Positions 1 to 12,904 are shown, numbered from the stretch's first letter. The stretch is 64,000 nucleotides of DNA from Megaustenia siamemsis (GCA_032433765.1 JAVIAB010000059.1:55217603-55281602), one strand, 5' to 3'. Notes: generated from the letters alone by a model not told the origin. Program-made: numbers and translations.

Positions 1-2914
1 TGAAGATATGTTTAGTGATGTCAACAAATAGGAAAATGGAAATAAGTGTCTGAAGATATGTTTAGTGATGTCAACAAATAGGAAAATGGAAATAAGTGTC
101 TGAAGATATATTTAGTGATGTCAACAAATAGGAAAATGGAAATAAGTGTCTGAAGATATGTTTAGTGATGTCAACAAATAGATAAATGGAAATAAGTGTC
201 TGAAGATATGTTTAGTGATGTCAACAAATAGGAAAATGGAAATAAGTGTCTGAAGATATGTTTAGTGATGTCAACAAATGGAAATAGGTATCTGAAGATA
301 TGTTTAGTGATGTCAACAAATGGAAATAGGTATCTGAAGATATGTTTAGTGATGTCAACAAATGGAAATAGGTATCTGAAGATATGTTTAGTGATGTCAA
401 CAAATAGGAAAATGGAAATAAGTGTCTGAAGATATGTTTAGTGATGTCAACAAATAGATAAATGGAAATAAGTGTCTGAAGATATGTTTAGTGATGTCAA
501 CAAATAGATAAATGGAAATAAGTGTCTGAAGATATGTTTAGTGATGTCAACAAATAGATAAATGGAAATAAGTGTCTGAAGATATGTTTAGTGATGTCAA
601 CAAATAGGAAAATGGAAATAAGTGTCTGAAGATATGTTTAGTGATGTCAACAAATAGGAAAATGGAAATAAGTGTCTGAAGATATGTTTACTGATGTCAA
701 CAAATAGATAAATGGAAATAAGTGTCTGAAGATATGTTTAGTGATGTCAACAAATAGATAAATGGAAATAAGTGTCTGAAGATATATTTAGTGATGTCAA
801 CAAATAGGAAAATGGAAATAAGTGTCTGAAGATATATTTAGTGATGTCAACAAATAGGAAAATGGAAATAAGTGTCTGAAGATATGTTTAGTGATGTCAA
901 CAAATAGATAAATGGAAATAAGTGTCTGAAGATATATTTAGTGATGTCAACAAATAGGAAAATGGAAATAAGTGTCTGAAGATATGTTTAGTGATGTCAA
1001 CAAATGGAAATAAGTGTCTGAAGATATGTTTAGTGATGTCAACAAATGGAAATAAGTGTCTGAAGATATGTTTAGTGATGTCAACAAATGAAAATAAGTG
1101 TTTGAAGATATGTTTAGTGATGTCAACAAATGGAAATAAGTGTCTGAAGATATGTTTAGTGATGTCAACAAATAGAAATAAGTGTCTGAAGATATGTTTA
1201 GTGATGTCAACAAATGGAAATAAGTGTTTGAAGATATGTTTAGTGATGTCAACAAATGGAAATAAGTGTTTGAAGATATGTTTAGTGATGTCAACAAATG
1301 GAAATAAGTGTTTGAAGATATGTTTAGTGATGTCAACAAATGGAAATAAGTGTCTGAAGATATGTTTAGTGATGTCAACAAATGGAAATAAGTGTCTGAA
1401 GATATGTTTAGTGATGTCAACAAATAGAAAAATGGAAATAAGTGTCTGAAGATATGTTTAGTGATGTCAACAAATGGAAATAAGTGTCTGAAGATATGTT
1501 TAGTGATGTCAACAAATGGAAATAAGTGTCTGAAGATATGTTTAGTGATGACAACAAATGGAAATAAGTGTCTGAAGATATGTTTAGTGATGTCAAGAAA
1601 TGAAAGTAAGTGTCTGAAGATATGTTTAGTGATGTCAACAAATGGAAATAAGTGTCTGAAGATATGTTTAGTGATGTCAACAAATGGAAATAAGTGTCTG
1701 AAGATATGTTTAGTGATGTCAACAAATGGAAATAAGTGTTTGAAGATATGTTTAGTGATGTCAACAAATGGAAATAAGTGTTTGAAGATATGTTTAGTGA
1801 TGTCAACAAATGGAAATAAGTGTCTGAAGATATGTTTAGTGATGTCAACAAATGGAAATAAATGTCTGAAGATATGTTTAGTGATGTCAACAAATGGAAA
1901 TAAGTGTCTGAAGATATGTTTAGTGATGTCAACAAATGGAAATAAGTGTTTGAAGATATGTTTAGTGATGTCAACAAATGGAAATAAGTGTCTGAAGATA
2001 TGTTTAGTGATGTCAAGAAATAGAAAAATGGAAATAAGTGTCTGAAGATATGTTTAGTGATGTCAACAAATAGGAAAATGGAAATAAGTGTCTGAAGATA
2101 TGTTTAGTGATGTCAACAAATAGGAAAATGGAAATAAGTGTCTGAAGATATGTTTAGTGATGTCAACAAGTAGGAAAATGGAAATAAGTGTCTGAAGATA
2201 TGTTTAGTGATGTCAACAAATGGAAATAAGTGTCTGAAGATATGTTTAGTGATGTCAACAAATAGGAAAATGGAAATAAGTGTCTGAAGATATGTTTAGT
2301 AATGTCAACAAATGGAAATAAGTGTCTGAAGATATGTTTAGTAATGTCAACAAATGGAAATAAGTGTCTGAAGATATGTTTAGTGATGTCAACAAATGGA
2401 AATAAGTGTTTGAAATATATGTTTAGTGATGTCAACAAATAGGAAAATGGAAATAAGTGTCTGAAGATATGTTTAGTGATGTCAACAAATGGAAATAAGT
2501 GTCTGAAGATATGTTTAGTGATGTCAACAAATGGAAATAAGTGTCTGAAGATATGTTTAGTGATGTCAACAAATGGAAATAAGTGTCTGAAGATATGTTT
2601 AGTGATGTCAACAAATAGAAAAATGGAAATAAGTGTCTGAAGATATGTTTAGTGATGTCAACAAATAGAAAAATGGAAATAAGTGTCTGAAGATATGTTT
2701 AGTGATGTCAACAAATGGAAATAAGTGTCTGAAGATATGTTTAGTGATGTCAACAAATGGAAATAAGTGTCTGAAGATATGTTTAGTGATGTCAACAAAT
2801 GGGAAAATGGAAATAAGTGTCTGAAGATATGTTTAGTGATGTCAACAAATAGGAAAATGGAAATAAGTGTCTGAAGATATGTTTAGTGATGTCAACAAAT
2901 AGATAAATGGAAAT
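1..2914. repeat. Minisatellite, two unit lengths (50 and 42 bp)
   Basis: Tandem array running off the left edge. The long unit is 50 bp and the short unit 42 bp; they differ by an 8-bp indel in the AAATAGGAAAATGGAAAT part. Short units are clustered (about 270-400, 990-1420, 1450-2010, 2460-2610) between runs of long ones. Because 42 is divisible by three, the short blocks stay open in both directions and give artefactual 14-residue peptide repeats; the 50-bp units break frame. The array stops at AGATAAATGGAAAT before unique DNA. No sign of real coding. Confidence 0.95.
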
Positions 2915-3270
2915 CCAAGTCTGAGAAAATCGTTGGGACCACAACAGATACCAACAGCTGAGCTAAGTACTGTCAGCCACATCTGACTGCGTATGTCAGG
3001 ATCGCCAGAACATGAGCTGATCAAGACCCCACACCACCTCTCTTGTGCTGTTCATGTAAACACAATATTAGTCTAGTCAAATAGTCGAAGATGGAAGGGG
3101 CAACTCGGTACTAAAAAATGTTTGAGGTCGGATGTACTGGTCCGAGAGACGTACAATATCATATTTCTACAGCAAACCACAACACATCGCATTTACAACA
3201 ACTTAAGGACATATAGCGAAGAAGTTTATTCAATCTCTTCGTAGTTGTCCGGCAAACAAGAAGGAAAGTA
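2915..3270. other. Unique flank, no gene seen
   Basis: Non-repetitive DNA between the array and a SINE. No convincing reading frame, splice pair or RNA gene was found. Confidence 0.5.
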
Positions 3271-3509
3271 AAAAGTAAAGAGCCCCCGTCACGCCAAGTG
3301 GCGTTTAGTGACCATAAATTTTACAGACCTTCAGCACATTATTTTTGGGTTAACGTGGTCGGTATTACGCCCGTGCCGCTTTATTTTCCCAGAAAAAAAT
3401 CAGGTACCCATTTAAAGCTTGGTGAACCCGGAAGCCGTCGGTTCAGATCGAACCCTACCTCTTGTCCTTTGTAGTGCAGTTCACTAACCACTGAGCTATC
3501 GCGGCTCCC
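3271..3509 (-). mobile_element. SINE-1, tRNA-derived
   Basis: Read on the minus strand it starts GGGAGCCGCGATAGCTCAG, with a pol III A box (TAGCTCAGTGG) and a B box region in the GGTTCGATCTGAACC area, slightly diverged from GGTTCGATCCC. The shared body (GGTACCTGATTTTTTTCTGG) and a tail ending CTTTACTTTTT follow. Possible degenerate target-site duplication: AACAAGAAGGAAAGT on the left, AACGAGAAAGAGAGT on the right. Confidence 0.85.
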
Positions 3510-3834
3510 CAACGAGAAAGAGAGTGCGACAAATTTTGTAACAAAAACAACGAAAGTATAAAATGGGAATCTAGGTTCGATGCAATATTTGGAGCACGGG
3601 AAATGAGGGGGGATTTAATAAGGAAACAGGGTCCGAGCCAGTTCCTGGAGCAGTCGGGAGTTTATTTTTTAAAAAAGAGTGGGCAGTGGCGAATAGAAAT
3701 TAGTCTGGGACTATATTTAGTGAAATCTGTGTTTTGACAAATATAAATTAGAGTGTCCGATAATGTCTAAGTGGGAATTAGAAACTAGAAGTAGAGAAAT
3801 ATGACACGATTTTTTTTTTAATGAGCATGAGTTA
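3510..3834. other. Unique spacer, no gene seen
   Basis: Purine-biased unique sequence leading into the next array. Scattered TTAGAGAAATA motifs near its end suggest decayed units of that array. Confidence 0.4.
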
Positions 3835-4376
3835 GAGAAATAGGAGCCGAGGTTTCAATCAAATTTTGGTGGGGTTGGGAATTAGAGAGACAGGAGTCGA
3901 GTTTTCTATCAATTTTTTGTGGAGTTGGGAATTAGAGAGACAGGAGTCGAGTTTTCAATCAATCTTTGGTGGAGTTGGGAATTAGAGAAATAGCAGCTGG
4001 GTTTTCAATAAATTTTTGGTGGAGTTGGGAATTATAGAGATAGGAGCCGAGTTTTATATCAATTTTTTGTGGAGTTGGGAATTATAGAGATAGGAGCCGA
4101 GTTTTATGTCAATTTTTTGTGGAGTTGGGAATTAGAGAGATAGGAGCCGAGTTTTCAATCAATCTTTGGTGGAGTTGGGAATTAGAGAAATAGCTGCTGG
4201 GTTTTCAATAAAATTTTGGCGGAGTTGGGAATTATAGAGATAGGAGCAGTGTTTTCTATCAATTTTTGGTGGAGTTGGGAATTAGAGAGATAGAGCCGAA
4301 GTTTCAATCAATTTTTTTTTGTAGATTTGGGAATTAGAAAAATAGGAGCAGAGTTTTCAATTCATTTTTTATGGAG
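3835..4376. repeat. 50-bp minisatellite
   Basis: Ten or eleven units of exactly 50 bp; GGAGTTGGGA recurs at 3921, 3971, 4021, 4071, 4121, 4171, 4221 and 4271. It has the same period as the long unit of the first array, but the sequences are unrelated by eye. Confidence 0.9.
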
Positions 4377-4433
4377 TCCAGAGTTAGTATAATATGACTT
4401 AGGTTTCATACAATTTTTGGTCAGCTGCTGTGT

Positions 4434-5838
4434 TTGACTCTATATATCAATGTAAAGAGAAAAAGCTGTGTTTGACTCTATATATCAATGTAAAGAGAAG
4501 AAGCTGTGTTTGGCTCTATATATCAATGTAAAGAGCTGAAGCTGTGTTTGACTCTATATATCAATGTAAAGATTTGAAGCTGTGTTTGACTCTATATATA
4601 CCAATGTAAAGAGAAGAAGCTGTGTTTGACTCTATATATCAATGTAAAGAGAAGAAGCTGTGTTTGACTCTATATATCAAAGTAAAGAGTTGAAGCTGTG
4701 TTTGACTCTATATATCAATGTAAAGAGTTGAAGCTGTGTTTGACTCTATATATCAATGTAAAGAATTGAAGCTGTTTCACTCTATATATCAATGTAAAGA
4801 GAAGAAGCTGTGTTTGACACTATATATCAATGTAAAGAGCTGAAGCTGTGTTTGGCTCTATATATCAATGTAAAGAGTTGAAGCTGTGTTTGACTCTATA
4901 TATCAATGTAAAGAGTTGAAGCTGTTTCACTCTATATATCAATGTAAAGAGAAGAAGCTGTGTTTGACTCTATATATCAATGTAAAGAGAAGAAGCTGTG
5001 TTTGGCTTTATATATCAATGTAAAGAGCTGAAGCTGTGTTTGACTCTATATATCAATGTAAAGAGTTGAAGCTGTGTTTGACTCTATATATATATCAATG
5101 TAAAGAGAAGAAGCTGTGTTTGACTCGATATATCAATGTAAAGAGAAGAAGCCGTGTTTGACTTTATATATCAATGTAAAGAGAAGAAGCTGTTTGACTC
5201 TATATATCAATGTAAAGAGAAGAAGCTGTTTGACTCTATATATCAATGTAAAGAGATGAAGCTGTTTGACTCTATATATCAATGTAAAGAGTTGAAGCTG
5301 TGTTTGACTCTATATATCAATGTAAAGAGAAGAAGCTGTGTTTGACTCTATATATCAATGTAAAGAGATGAAGCTGTGTTTGACTCTACATATCAATGTA
5401 AAGAGAAGAAGATGTGTTTGACTCTATATATATCAATGTAAAGAGTTGAAGCTGTGTTTGACTCTATATATCAATGTAAAGAGAAGAAGATGTGTTTGAC
5501 TCTATATATATCAATGTAAAGAGTTGAAGCTGTGTTTGACTCTATATATCAATGTAAAGAGTTGAAGCTGTGTTTGACTCTATATATCAATGTAAAGAGA
5601 TGAAGCTGTTTGACTCTATATATCAATGTAAAGAGTTGAAGCTGTTTGACTCTATTTATCAATGTAAAGAGATGAAGCTGTTTGACTCTATATATCAATG
5701 TAAAGAGTTGAAGCTGTGTTTGACTATATATCAATGTAAAGAGAAGGAGCTGTGTTTGACTCTATATATCAATGTAAAGAGTTGAAGCTGTGTTTGACTC
5801 TATATATCAATGTAAAGAGAAGGAGCTGTGTTTGACTC
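4434..5838. repeat. 38-bp minisatellite
   Basis: About 37 units built on GCTGTGTTTGACTCTATATA then TCAATGTAAAGAGAAGAA. The length varies between 36 and 42 bp through a GT indel and TA-dinucleotide slippage. Patches of 36-bp units give short false frames (SIYQCKE repeats). The last unit ends in unique DNA at TCTGTTCTTGTCC. Confidence 0.93.
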
Positions 5839-6389
5839 TGTTCTTGTCCAGTCAATGAAGGCAGTTTTGGTAGTCAATTAAAAGCCAGTATTCTTTCTCG
5901 ACTACGTTTCCTCAGCAACTACCCTACGTTATCGTCCACCACGTTAAATGAGCATAAACTATCTTGACGACACATATTATTACCATTGCTGGTGTATGTC
6001 GGGGGGCTCACGATAGAACCAGAGGGATAAAGGCCGCTTGGTCAAAGCAGTCTCCACGACGTGTGAGACTCAGGATTTTTATTTCACAGCCCCCATAGAA
6101 AAAAAAAAAGCTCATTTTCGTCTACCGCAGGTTTCGAACGTCGTACACCGACTTTTCAGCCAGCGAGTCAGTCGTTTTAGCCGCACGGACACGCGCATCC
6201 AAAAAAGGGCGTAATATGCGTTGATTTGTGGTTGACAGCAAGATTCCGCACCTGGGAACTGTGCCCAACGCTGATGAGGCCAGAATTGGGTTGAGCACGT
6301 TGCCTACCTCTGAGTCATCGCAGACACACACACGATCATCAGGAGGAAGAAAGGTTACGCGTTAAACAGAAAAGTGGGGGAGGGGAGGG
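5839..6389. other. Mostly unique; possible decayed tRNA-derived repeat
   Basis: No gene seen. On the minus strand near 6120-6330 there is a CGTTCGAAACCTGC B-box-like match and a GACTCAGAGG A-box-like match. They lie in the wrong order or spacing for one tRNA head, so an old SINE relic is possible but unproven. Confidence 0.25.
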
Positions 6390-6712
6390 GGAACTGGTTG
6401 GTCTCGAGGCAAGACGCCGGCCTCAAGACAGAGAGGTTGGGGGTTCAAATCCCGGTTGCTTGGGATTTTTATTTATGATTTCTCTCTGCGGCAACCACTC
6501 CTGGTCACAGCAGTGAGACCCAGCTTGAAACGTCAAATACTCATCGACGGAAAAATAATATGAGTACCTTCGAAGTCGGAGTTATCCGCCTGTGCGTCGA
6601 GGGACCCCTGTGCAAACTGCTGCCAGGGAAAAATGGATTAATACGAAAAATTCAGTTCGTAGTCTCTAGGGACTTCGTAAGAGGAAAAAAATGGCGAACG
6701 AAAAAAAAAAAC
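6390..6712 (+). mobile_element. SINE-3, tRNA-derived
   Basis: Head GACTGG-like (GAACTGGTTGGTCTCGAGGC) with B box GGGTTCAAATCCC, then a body with GATTTTTATTTATGATTTCT, CTCATCGACGG and GACTTCGTAAGAG, ending TGGCGAACG plus an A-rich tail. Four other copies lie in this window on the minus strand. The short frames inside it are not genes. Confidence 0.88.
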
Positions 6713-6834
6713 AGAAGGGGATCTTACCAAATAAAACTAGGCGACTCTATTAGATGTACAATCTTACATATATCTGGACAGCAATATAGATAAAGAGGGA
6801 GGAACAGAAAATGATACAAAAAATAAGGATATCA

Positions 6835-7318
6835 AAAGCAAGATGAGCTTTCATTGTACTGGGAAACATGGAAATCCAAAGAAATTAGGTTAAATACAAA
6901 ATAAAAATGTTCAACTCAAATGTTAAGGCGGTCCTATTATATGGCTGTGAAACATGGAGAACAACAAAATTGACAATCACGAAGATACAGACTTTCATTA
7001 ATGGATGCTTACGCAGGATAAAAGGATGGAAGTGGCAGGACAAAATCACTAAAATAGACTTATGGAAATGTACCAGTCAAACACCAGTGGATAAAGAGAT
7101 ACAGCGATGACGATGGCGCTGGATAGGACACACACTACGGAAGCCAACTGAGAGTATTACACAACAGGCCCTTTTTTGGAATCCCCAGGGGAAAAGACAA
7201 AGAGGAAGACCAAGGAATTCTTGGAGAAGACAGATAGAAGCAGAGATGAAAATGATGGGGAAGACATGGAATGATCTTAAAAGAATGGCAAAAAACAGAA
7301 CGACTTGGAAATCTTTTG
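6835..7318 (+). pseudogene. LINE-A reverse transcriptase C-terminal relic
   Basis: Conceptual translation gives VKAVLLYGCETWRTTK, then DKEIQR, a TGA at about 7107, RWRWIGHTLRKP, LFWNPQGKRQRGRPRNSWR and MGKTWNDLKRMAKNRTTW. This is the region after the RT thumb of many animal non-LTR elements. No catalytic RT motif is present, so this is a 5'-truncated dead copy. The stop and the lack of an initiator rule out a functional gene. Confidence 0.85.
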
Positions 7319-7500
7319 TGAAACATTTCCAAATGCATGTAGAGCATAGGTCTTTAACAAAACACTTCCATCTGCCTATAGATTATAGGTATTCAACAAA
7401 ATATTTCCAACAGCCTGTAGTTCATAGGTCTTCAACAAAACACTTCCATCTTCTTGTAGAGCATAGGTCTTCAACAAATCACTTTCCGAGCCTTCCTTTT
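7318..7500. repeat. 39-bp repeat made from inverted LINE-A 3' end
   Basis: About four units of roughly 39 bp containing GAGCATAGGTCTTCAACAAA. That motif is the reverse complement of the usual LINE-A end (TTTGTTGAAGACCTATGCTC), and it directly follows a plus-strand LINE-A tail, so the tail folds back on itself and then became tandem. Confidence 0.7.
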
Positions 7501-7957
7501 TGATGCCTTTCTCTAAGATTGTTGCGTGCCCTCTCTATCTTCTTCATCTCTCATTTAACATGTCCTATTCAAGTATAATTTGACCCTTCCATTTGCGCCC
7601 TCATCTGCGAATTCCGAATTTTTAAAAAGTCGGTTGTATAATAGTCTCACTTAGTTATGCAATGTTTCTCATATACAGCGCTATCGGCTTTGTTGACCGG
7701 TGTTTGTCTGGTCCCACAGCTCCATAGAGTTCTATCTATTAACCGAACTTTCTAGCGGAAAACGCCACTTAAGGCATAAATTCTAGACTTTCCAGGTGCG
7801 ACGATCTGTTGCTATTAAGTGTCAGACTTTGCACGGGACTCACAGTAAATGTTACCATACGCCCCCGTTCTGGACGAACCTCTGAACCTCGACAAGGGAG
7901 CTGGTGCATGCTTGATTAGACTTCTCACCTCAGTGGTTTTTTCCCCTTATCCTTTAT
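7501..7957. other. Unique stretch, no gene seen
   Basis: No coding frame with a recognisable domain, no splice pair and no repeat family identified. Confidence 0.4.
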
Positions 7958-8692
7958 AAAAAAAAGGAGAGCTAATTTCCAATATTAGGAAGAAACAATA
8001 TTTTTAGGCTATGTAATGAGAAGCGATGAGAAAGAGTTCATCGGTGCTATATAGAACCAATTCTGACCTATGGAAGCGATTCATGGACAGTAGACAAACA
8101 AATAAAAAGACGATTAAAGGCCAAAGAGATGGAATTTCTCAGAAGAATGTTGAAAGTTCCCTGGACAGCTAAAAAGACCAATGAGGAAGTTCTCAAAGAG
8201 GCCAACACAAAAAGGGAGATCTTAAAAAACATCAGAAAGAAGCAATCAACATTTTTCGGGCACATCACGAGAAGAGGAAAGTTGGAATACTTGGTTGCAA
8301 CTGGCGAAATAAAAGGAAAGAGAGATCGCGGGCGCCAAAGAGAGAAAATACTGGATAGCATGGTGTCATGGCATGGAAAACAGTCAACAATAGAACTGAT
8401 ACGATGCACTGTGGATAGAAGATTGTGGAGGGACATGATCGCCTACGCCAACCGGTATGGCACATGATGATGAACGAGAAGAGAACAACTGGAATATATT
8501 GTAACACCTGGAAAAATTGAGGGACGAAGAGATAGAGGAAATCAAAGAGAGAAAATACCAGACAGCTTAAGAAAATGGCTTGACAGAATGTCAATAGCAG
8601 AAATGATAAATAATTGTCGTGATCGAAAGTTGTGGAGAGACATGACCACCTACGCCAGCTGACCCATTACTTGATAATGATGATCCTTTATA
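7958..8692 (+). mobile_element. LINE-B fragment split by a LINE-B' insertion
   Basis: 7966-8026 encodes ISNIRKKQ and its continuation; 8476-8692 resumes with REQLEYIV-type codons, through WLDRMSIAEMINNCRDRKLW to the TTGATAATGATGAT 3' end. The two halves flank a second element and share GAGAAGCGA (8018-8026) and GAGAAGAGA (8476-8484), a 9-bp target-site duplication with one mismatch. The element is 5'-truncated and dead. Confidence 0.82.
8027..8475 (+). pseudogene. LINE-B' C-terminal relic inserted in LINE-B
   Basis: A 112-codon open stretch (8129-8467) reads MEFLRRMLKVPWTAKKTNEE, ILKNIRKKQSTFFGHITRR and LWRDMIAYANRYGT. It resembles LINE-B but differs at many positions (IELIRCTVDRRLW instead of AEMINNCRDRKLW), so it is a separate subfamily. 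The 3' end is ATGATGATGAA. It lacks RT catalytic motifs and is flanked by the 9-bp duplication described for its host element. The same subfamily recurs inside the giant palindrome. Confidence 0.82.
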
Positions 8693-9057
8693 GTGTTCTT
8701 TTTGTCGACCTCTTTTTCCTTTACCCTGTGGTTTCCATTTGAGGTCTTATTTTGAGATTCTCTACTTGTATCGCTTCATCACTAGGCCAACAATTCTCCA
8801 TCGTCTTCCCTTGACTATAATTAATACCTAAAATTTACCAAAGTATAAATCACAATAAAGAATGTTTCACAAAGAGGACAAATAAACTCTTAAAGGGACA
8901 TCAACACATTTCGATAATAATGCTTTATGCTCATCAAGGAAGTTCTTTCCTTCCTCATTTGCTAGCGCCGAAGGGTCATGCAAGTTAAAGAGATTAATAT
9001 ATAGATTTAAATACTAATTGTTATATATTTATTTTATGATATATTTATATATCCTCA
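8693..9057. other. Unique AT-rich stretch, no gene seen
   Basis: No convincing coding frame or repeat family. Confidence 0.4.
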
Positions 9058-9311
9058 TGTGTGTTACCAGGGCCTCATTATGAGGAAAGTAAAGAATAGT
9101 GACACTGTGACCTTCCAGGCATGTCGTAAGAGGCGACTAAGGAGGTTGATCGATGGCTTGACAAGCTGTCATTGTAAAAACTATTGTTATGGAAACAGAG
9201 CTGTAGATTTTTAGAAGCAGCGATCTCTGCAATATGTGCCGTTTTGGCACGCAAGGTTTCTGTTTTTGAGATTGTGGTTCTGCCCTATGTGCCGTCTTTG
9301 GCTCGAAAGGA
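9058..9311 (+). mobile_element. Probable retroelement 3' end feeding a GATA array
   Basis: The last 35 bases (CTATGTGCCG, then GGCTCGAAAGGAC) resemble the end of the LINE-F copy at 39.8 kb (CGGTTACGGCTCGAAAGGTC). In both cases an ATAG array starts immediately after. Upstream, CATGTCGTAAGAGGCGACTA looks like repeat sequence, but I cannot name the family. Confidence 0.5.
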
Positions 9312-10215
<904 letters not shown>

Positions 10216-10604
10216 CATTTTTTTTTTAAACATGAGCCAAACTTTAGACATTTAATAAATTAGGACTTGAGTAAATTATGATGAAATGGAGACAAAAATC
10301 TTGTTGAAACTGTATGATAAATGATAAATGATAAATGAAGATTTTATTTTGCAACAAAAAGTGAAGAGAAAATGAGCACATTTTTAGGGGGAAGTGTGAA
10401 ATATAACTTTAATCTAACTTTAAGATAAATGTTTTCAAAGTTTTACCCAAAATATTTGTTACAAAAATATTCAAAGAAATAAACCAAGATTTTGATCAAA
10501 ATTTACAACGAAATAAACCGATGTTTTAAACCTAAATTTATCAAAAATAAACCAACTTTGTGAACTAAATTTTAATAACAAAGAAACCGATACTTGTTAA
10601 CTAA
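10216..10604. other. AT-rich spacer with decayed repeats
   Basis: A direct GATAAATGATAAATGATAAATG run near 10310 and loosely periodic AAATAAACC motifs from 10440 on suggest very old units related to the flanking 45-bp arrays. No gene. Confidence 0.4.
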
Positions 10605-10920
10605 ACTTTTCAAATAAAAACATAGACAGTCAGACTATTGTTAAACAAACTTTACCAATTGAAAACATAGACAGCCAGACTATTGTTAACTAAACTTTAT
10701 CAATTAAAAGCATAGACAACCAGACTATTGTTAACTATACTTTATCAAGTAAAAACTTAGACAACCAGACTATTGTTAACTATACTTTACCAAGTAAAAA
10801 CATAGACAGTCAGACTATTGTTAAACGCACTTTACCAAGTAAAAACATAGACAACGAGACTATTGTTAAAGAAACAATGCCAAGAAAAATACCTACATTG
10901 TTAACCACACTTTGCCAGGC
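10605..10920. repeat. Second 45-bp minisatellite
   Basis: About seven units of 45 bp with CAGACTATTGTTAAC and ACTTTACCAA. It has the same period as the array 400 bp upstream and shares the AAACTTTA core. Confidence 0.8.
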
Positions 10921-11124
10921 CGTAGACCTGTTTCTTCAATATTTATATTAACATATATGTGAACAATGAAGAATAAACAAATTGACAAAAATACACTGTG
11001 GGGGCAATGTGATGTTGTCTGCACGAACAACCAAGAAAATTCGCATAAATATTTGAAAAAAATATTGTTATATTTGTTCTCATGAGTGCAACACTTTTTT
11101 TGCTTTTATAAATATCTTTCTTTT

Positions 11125-11609
11125 CATCATCGTGTACCTTCTCCGCAACGAAGGTTGGCTACCATGGAATTTCTTACCATTCTACTCTGTATCTTGCTTT
11201 GATGGTGCAGGTTGACATAAATTGACTTGTCCATCTTTTGATGTTACTCGTCCATGTTAGTCTTGGTCTGCCTCTGCCTCTTTTACCTTGTATTTTTCCT
11301 TCCAATATTACTTTTAGTAGGCTGTTGTGTCTTTTAACATGACCCAAAAATTTCATTTGCCTTGTCTTAATTGTATTTAGTTGTTCTCTTTTTATTTTTA
11401 GTTGTTTTAAAACTTCATCGTTTGTTATCTTTTCTTTCCGTCCAATTCTTGCTATTCTTCTATAAATCCACATTTCAAAGGCTTCAATTTTCTGTTCTGT
11501 TTGCTTGTCTAATGTCCATGTTTCTGCACCATACAGGAATATTGAGAAGACGTAACATTTTGCCATTCTTAGTTTCAGCCCTGCTGATATTTGTTTTCTT
11601 GTTAGTATA
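11125..11609 (-). pseudogene. LINE-C C-terminal relic with perfect TSD
   Basis: The minus strand reads MAKCYVFSIFLYGAETWTLD, AFEMWIYRRIARIGRKEKIT and RQMKFLGHVKRHNSLLKVIL, then GKRGRGRPRLTWTSNIKRW, the LINE-C tail. It is flanked by a perfect 11-bp duplication, ATCTTTCTTTT (11114-11124 and 11610-11620). This fits target-primed integration of a 5'-truncated copy. The 3' end carries the family's GATGATG motif. Confidence 0.9.
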
Positions 11610-11702
11610 ATCTTTCTTTTACATTTGGTTTAATGAAAATATTTGTACATCGAGTTTCATAAAATTATATTTACATTTAGTTGTATAATATATCTTTGAA
11701 AC

Positions 11703-11706
<4 letters not shown>

Positions 11707-11757
<51 letters not shown>
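11707..11757. repeat. (TA)n microsatellite
   Basis: About 50 bp of alternating TA. Confidence 0.97.
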
Positions 11758-11759
<2 letters not shown>

Positions 11760-11789
11760 GTTTATATTTAGTTTCTCTACATTCAATTT

Positions 11790-12238
11790 AATCTATAATC
11801 TTCATCCCAACGTCGTGCTACCAATGCCAGACCTGGACCCTAGATGCTAGAACAATAAGAAAAATAACCTCTACAGAGATGAAATGTGTTAGACGAATGA
11901 CAGGAAACAGTCTGAGAGATAAGATCAGAAATGAAGAACTGAGAAAAAGCTAGGAATAGCACCCGCCATAGAATATATGAGGAAACAACAGATAACCAAA
12001 TGGTTTGGCCACGTGACAAGGCAGAAAGATCAAAACACAACACAACGAGCCTTCAACAAACGTTGTGAGAACACCAGACCCAAGGGTCGACCATGAAAAA
12101 GATGGATCGATAGAATATTAGAAGCACTAGGAAACATAAAAGCCGCAGAGGCGAGCAGAAGAGCAAAAGACGGCAAATTATATCTCCCCTCAACGCTGAA
12201 AGGCAAATGAGGAAGGAAAGAAGCAAATATTTTTCTAG
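11790..12238 (+). pseudogene. LINE-D C-terminal relic
   Basis: The translation, with frame breaks, includes CYQCQTWTLDARTI, MKCVRRMTGNSLRDKIRNEE, GIAPAIEYMRKQQ and FGHVTRQKDQNTTQRAFNKR, then RWIDRILEALGNI. A base loss in the GAGAAAAAGCTAGG region breaks the frame near 11950. Only the post-RT tail is present. It is the same family as 18.8, 27.9 and 54.8 kb. Confidence 0.82.
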
Positions 12239-12324
12239 TTTCATCAGTTAATCTGCTTGTTTTTACAAATACTACTTTATGTATGATCTAAAAATATTGA
12301 AATCTTTTATTGCAAAATTACACA

Positions 12325-12329
<5 letters not shown>

Positions 12330-12412
<83 letters not shown>
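12330..12412. repeat. (TC)n then (TA)n compound microsatellite
   Basis: TC repeats to 12360 followed directly by TA repeats to 12412. Confidence 0.97.
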
Positions 12413-12415
<3 letters not shown>

Positions 12416-12892
12416 TTATACACGGATCTGTAGTACACTACACGAAGTTTAAAGTAGTTTGTCTATTCATTCAATTTGTAAAAGTACCTGCTGTTTTATC
12501 TAAAATAGTGAGTGTCTTTTAAAAACTTATATAAATGGTCTTCGGTGTCTTGATATACGGTTGGTAGTAAGAAGTCAAGATATGTTAGTTGTTTGGTAAT
12601 ATATTTGTGTTAATTATTGTTATTATTATTAATTAACCTTATCATGGGTGCTATTGTCTTGACCAGCTTCTCTCGAGGCTAAATCTGTCAAGATTGGATG
12701 ATAGACACATTCGATAGCAGACTATATGCTAAATATATTAAGCATTCGTTTATGCCATAAAAGTATCATGTATTATCTCTTACCTGATAAGCATATTTGA
12801 TAACTAATCTATAAGTATTTTTTTTTAATTTTAAACAATTCTCCGGATAAAGAAAAACAAACAATGCAGCTATTTTTTTATTTGAAACTACT
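12413..12892. other. Unique AT-rich stretch, no gene seen
   Basis: No repeat family or plausible exon recognised. Confidence 0.4.
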
Positions 12893-12904
12893 ATGATGTG
12901 TCAA

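Noticed and set aside
1..2914. CRISPR-like regularity
   Set aside because: Units are contiguous with no unique spacers, and the window is eukaryotic.
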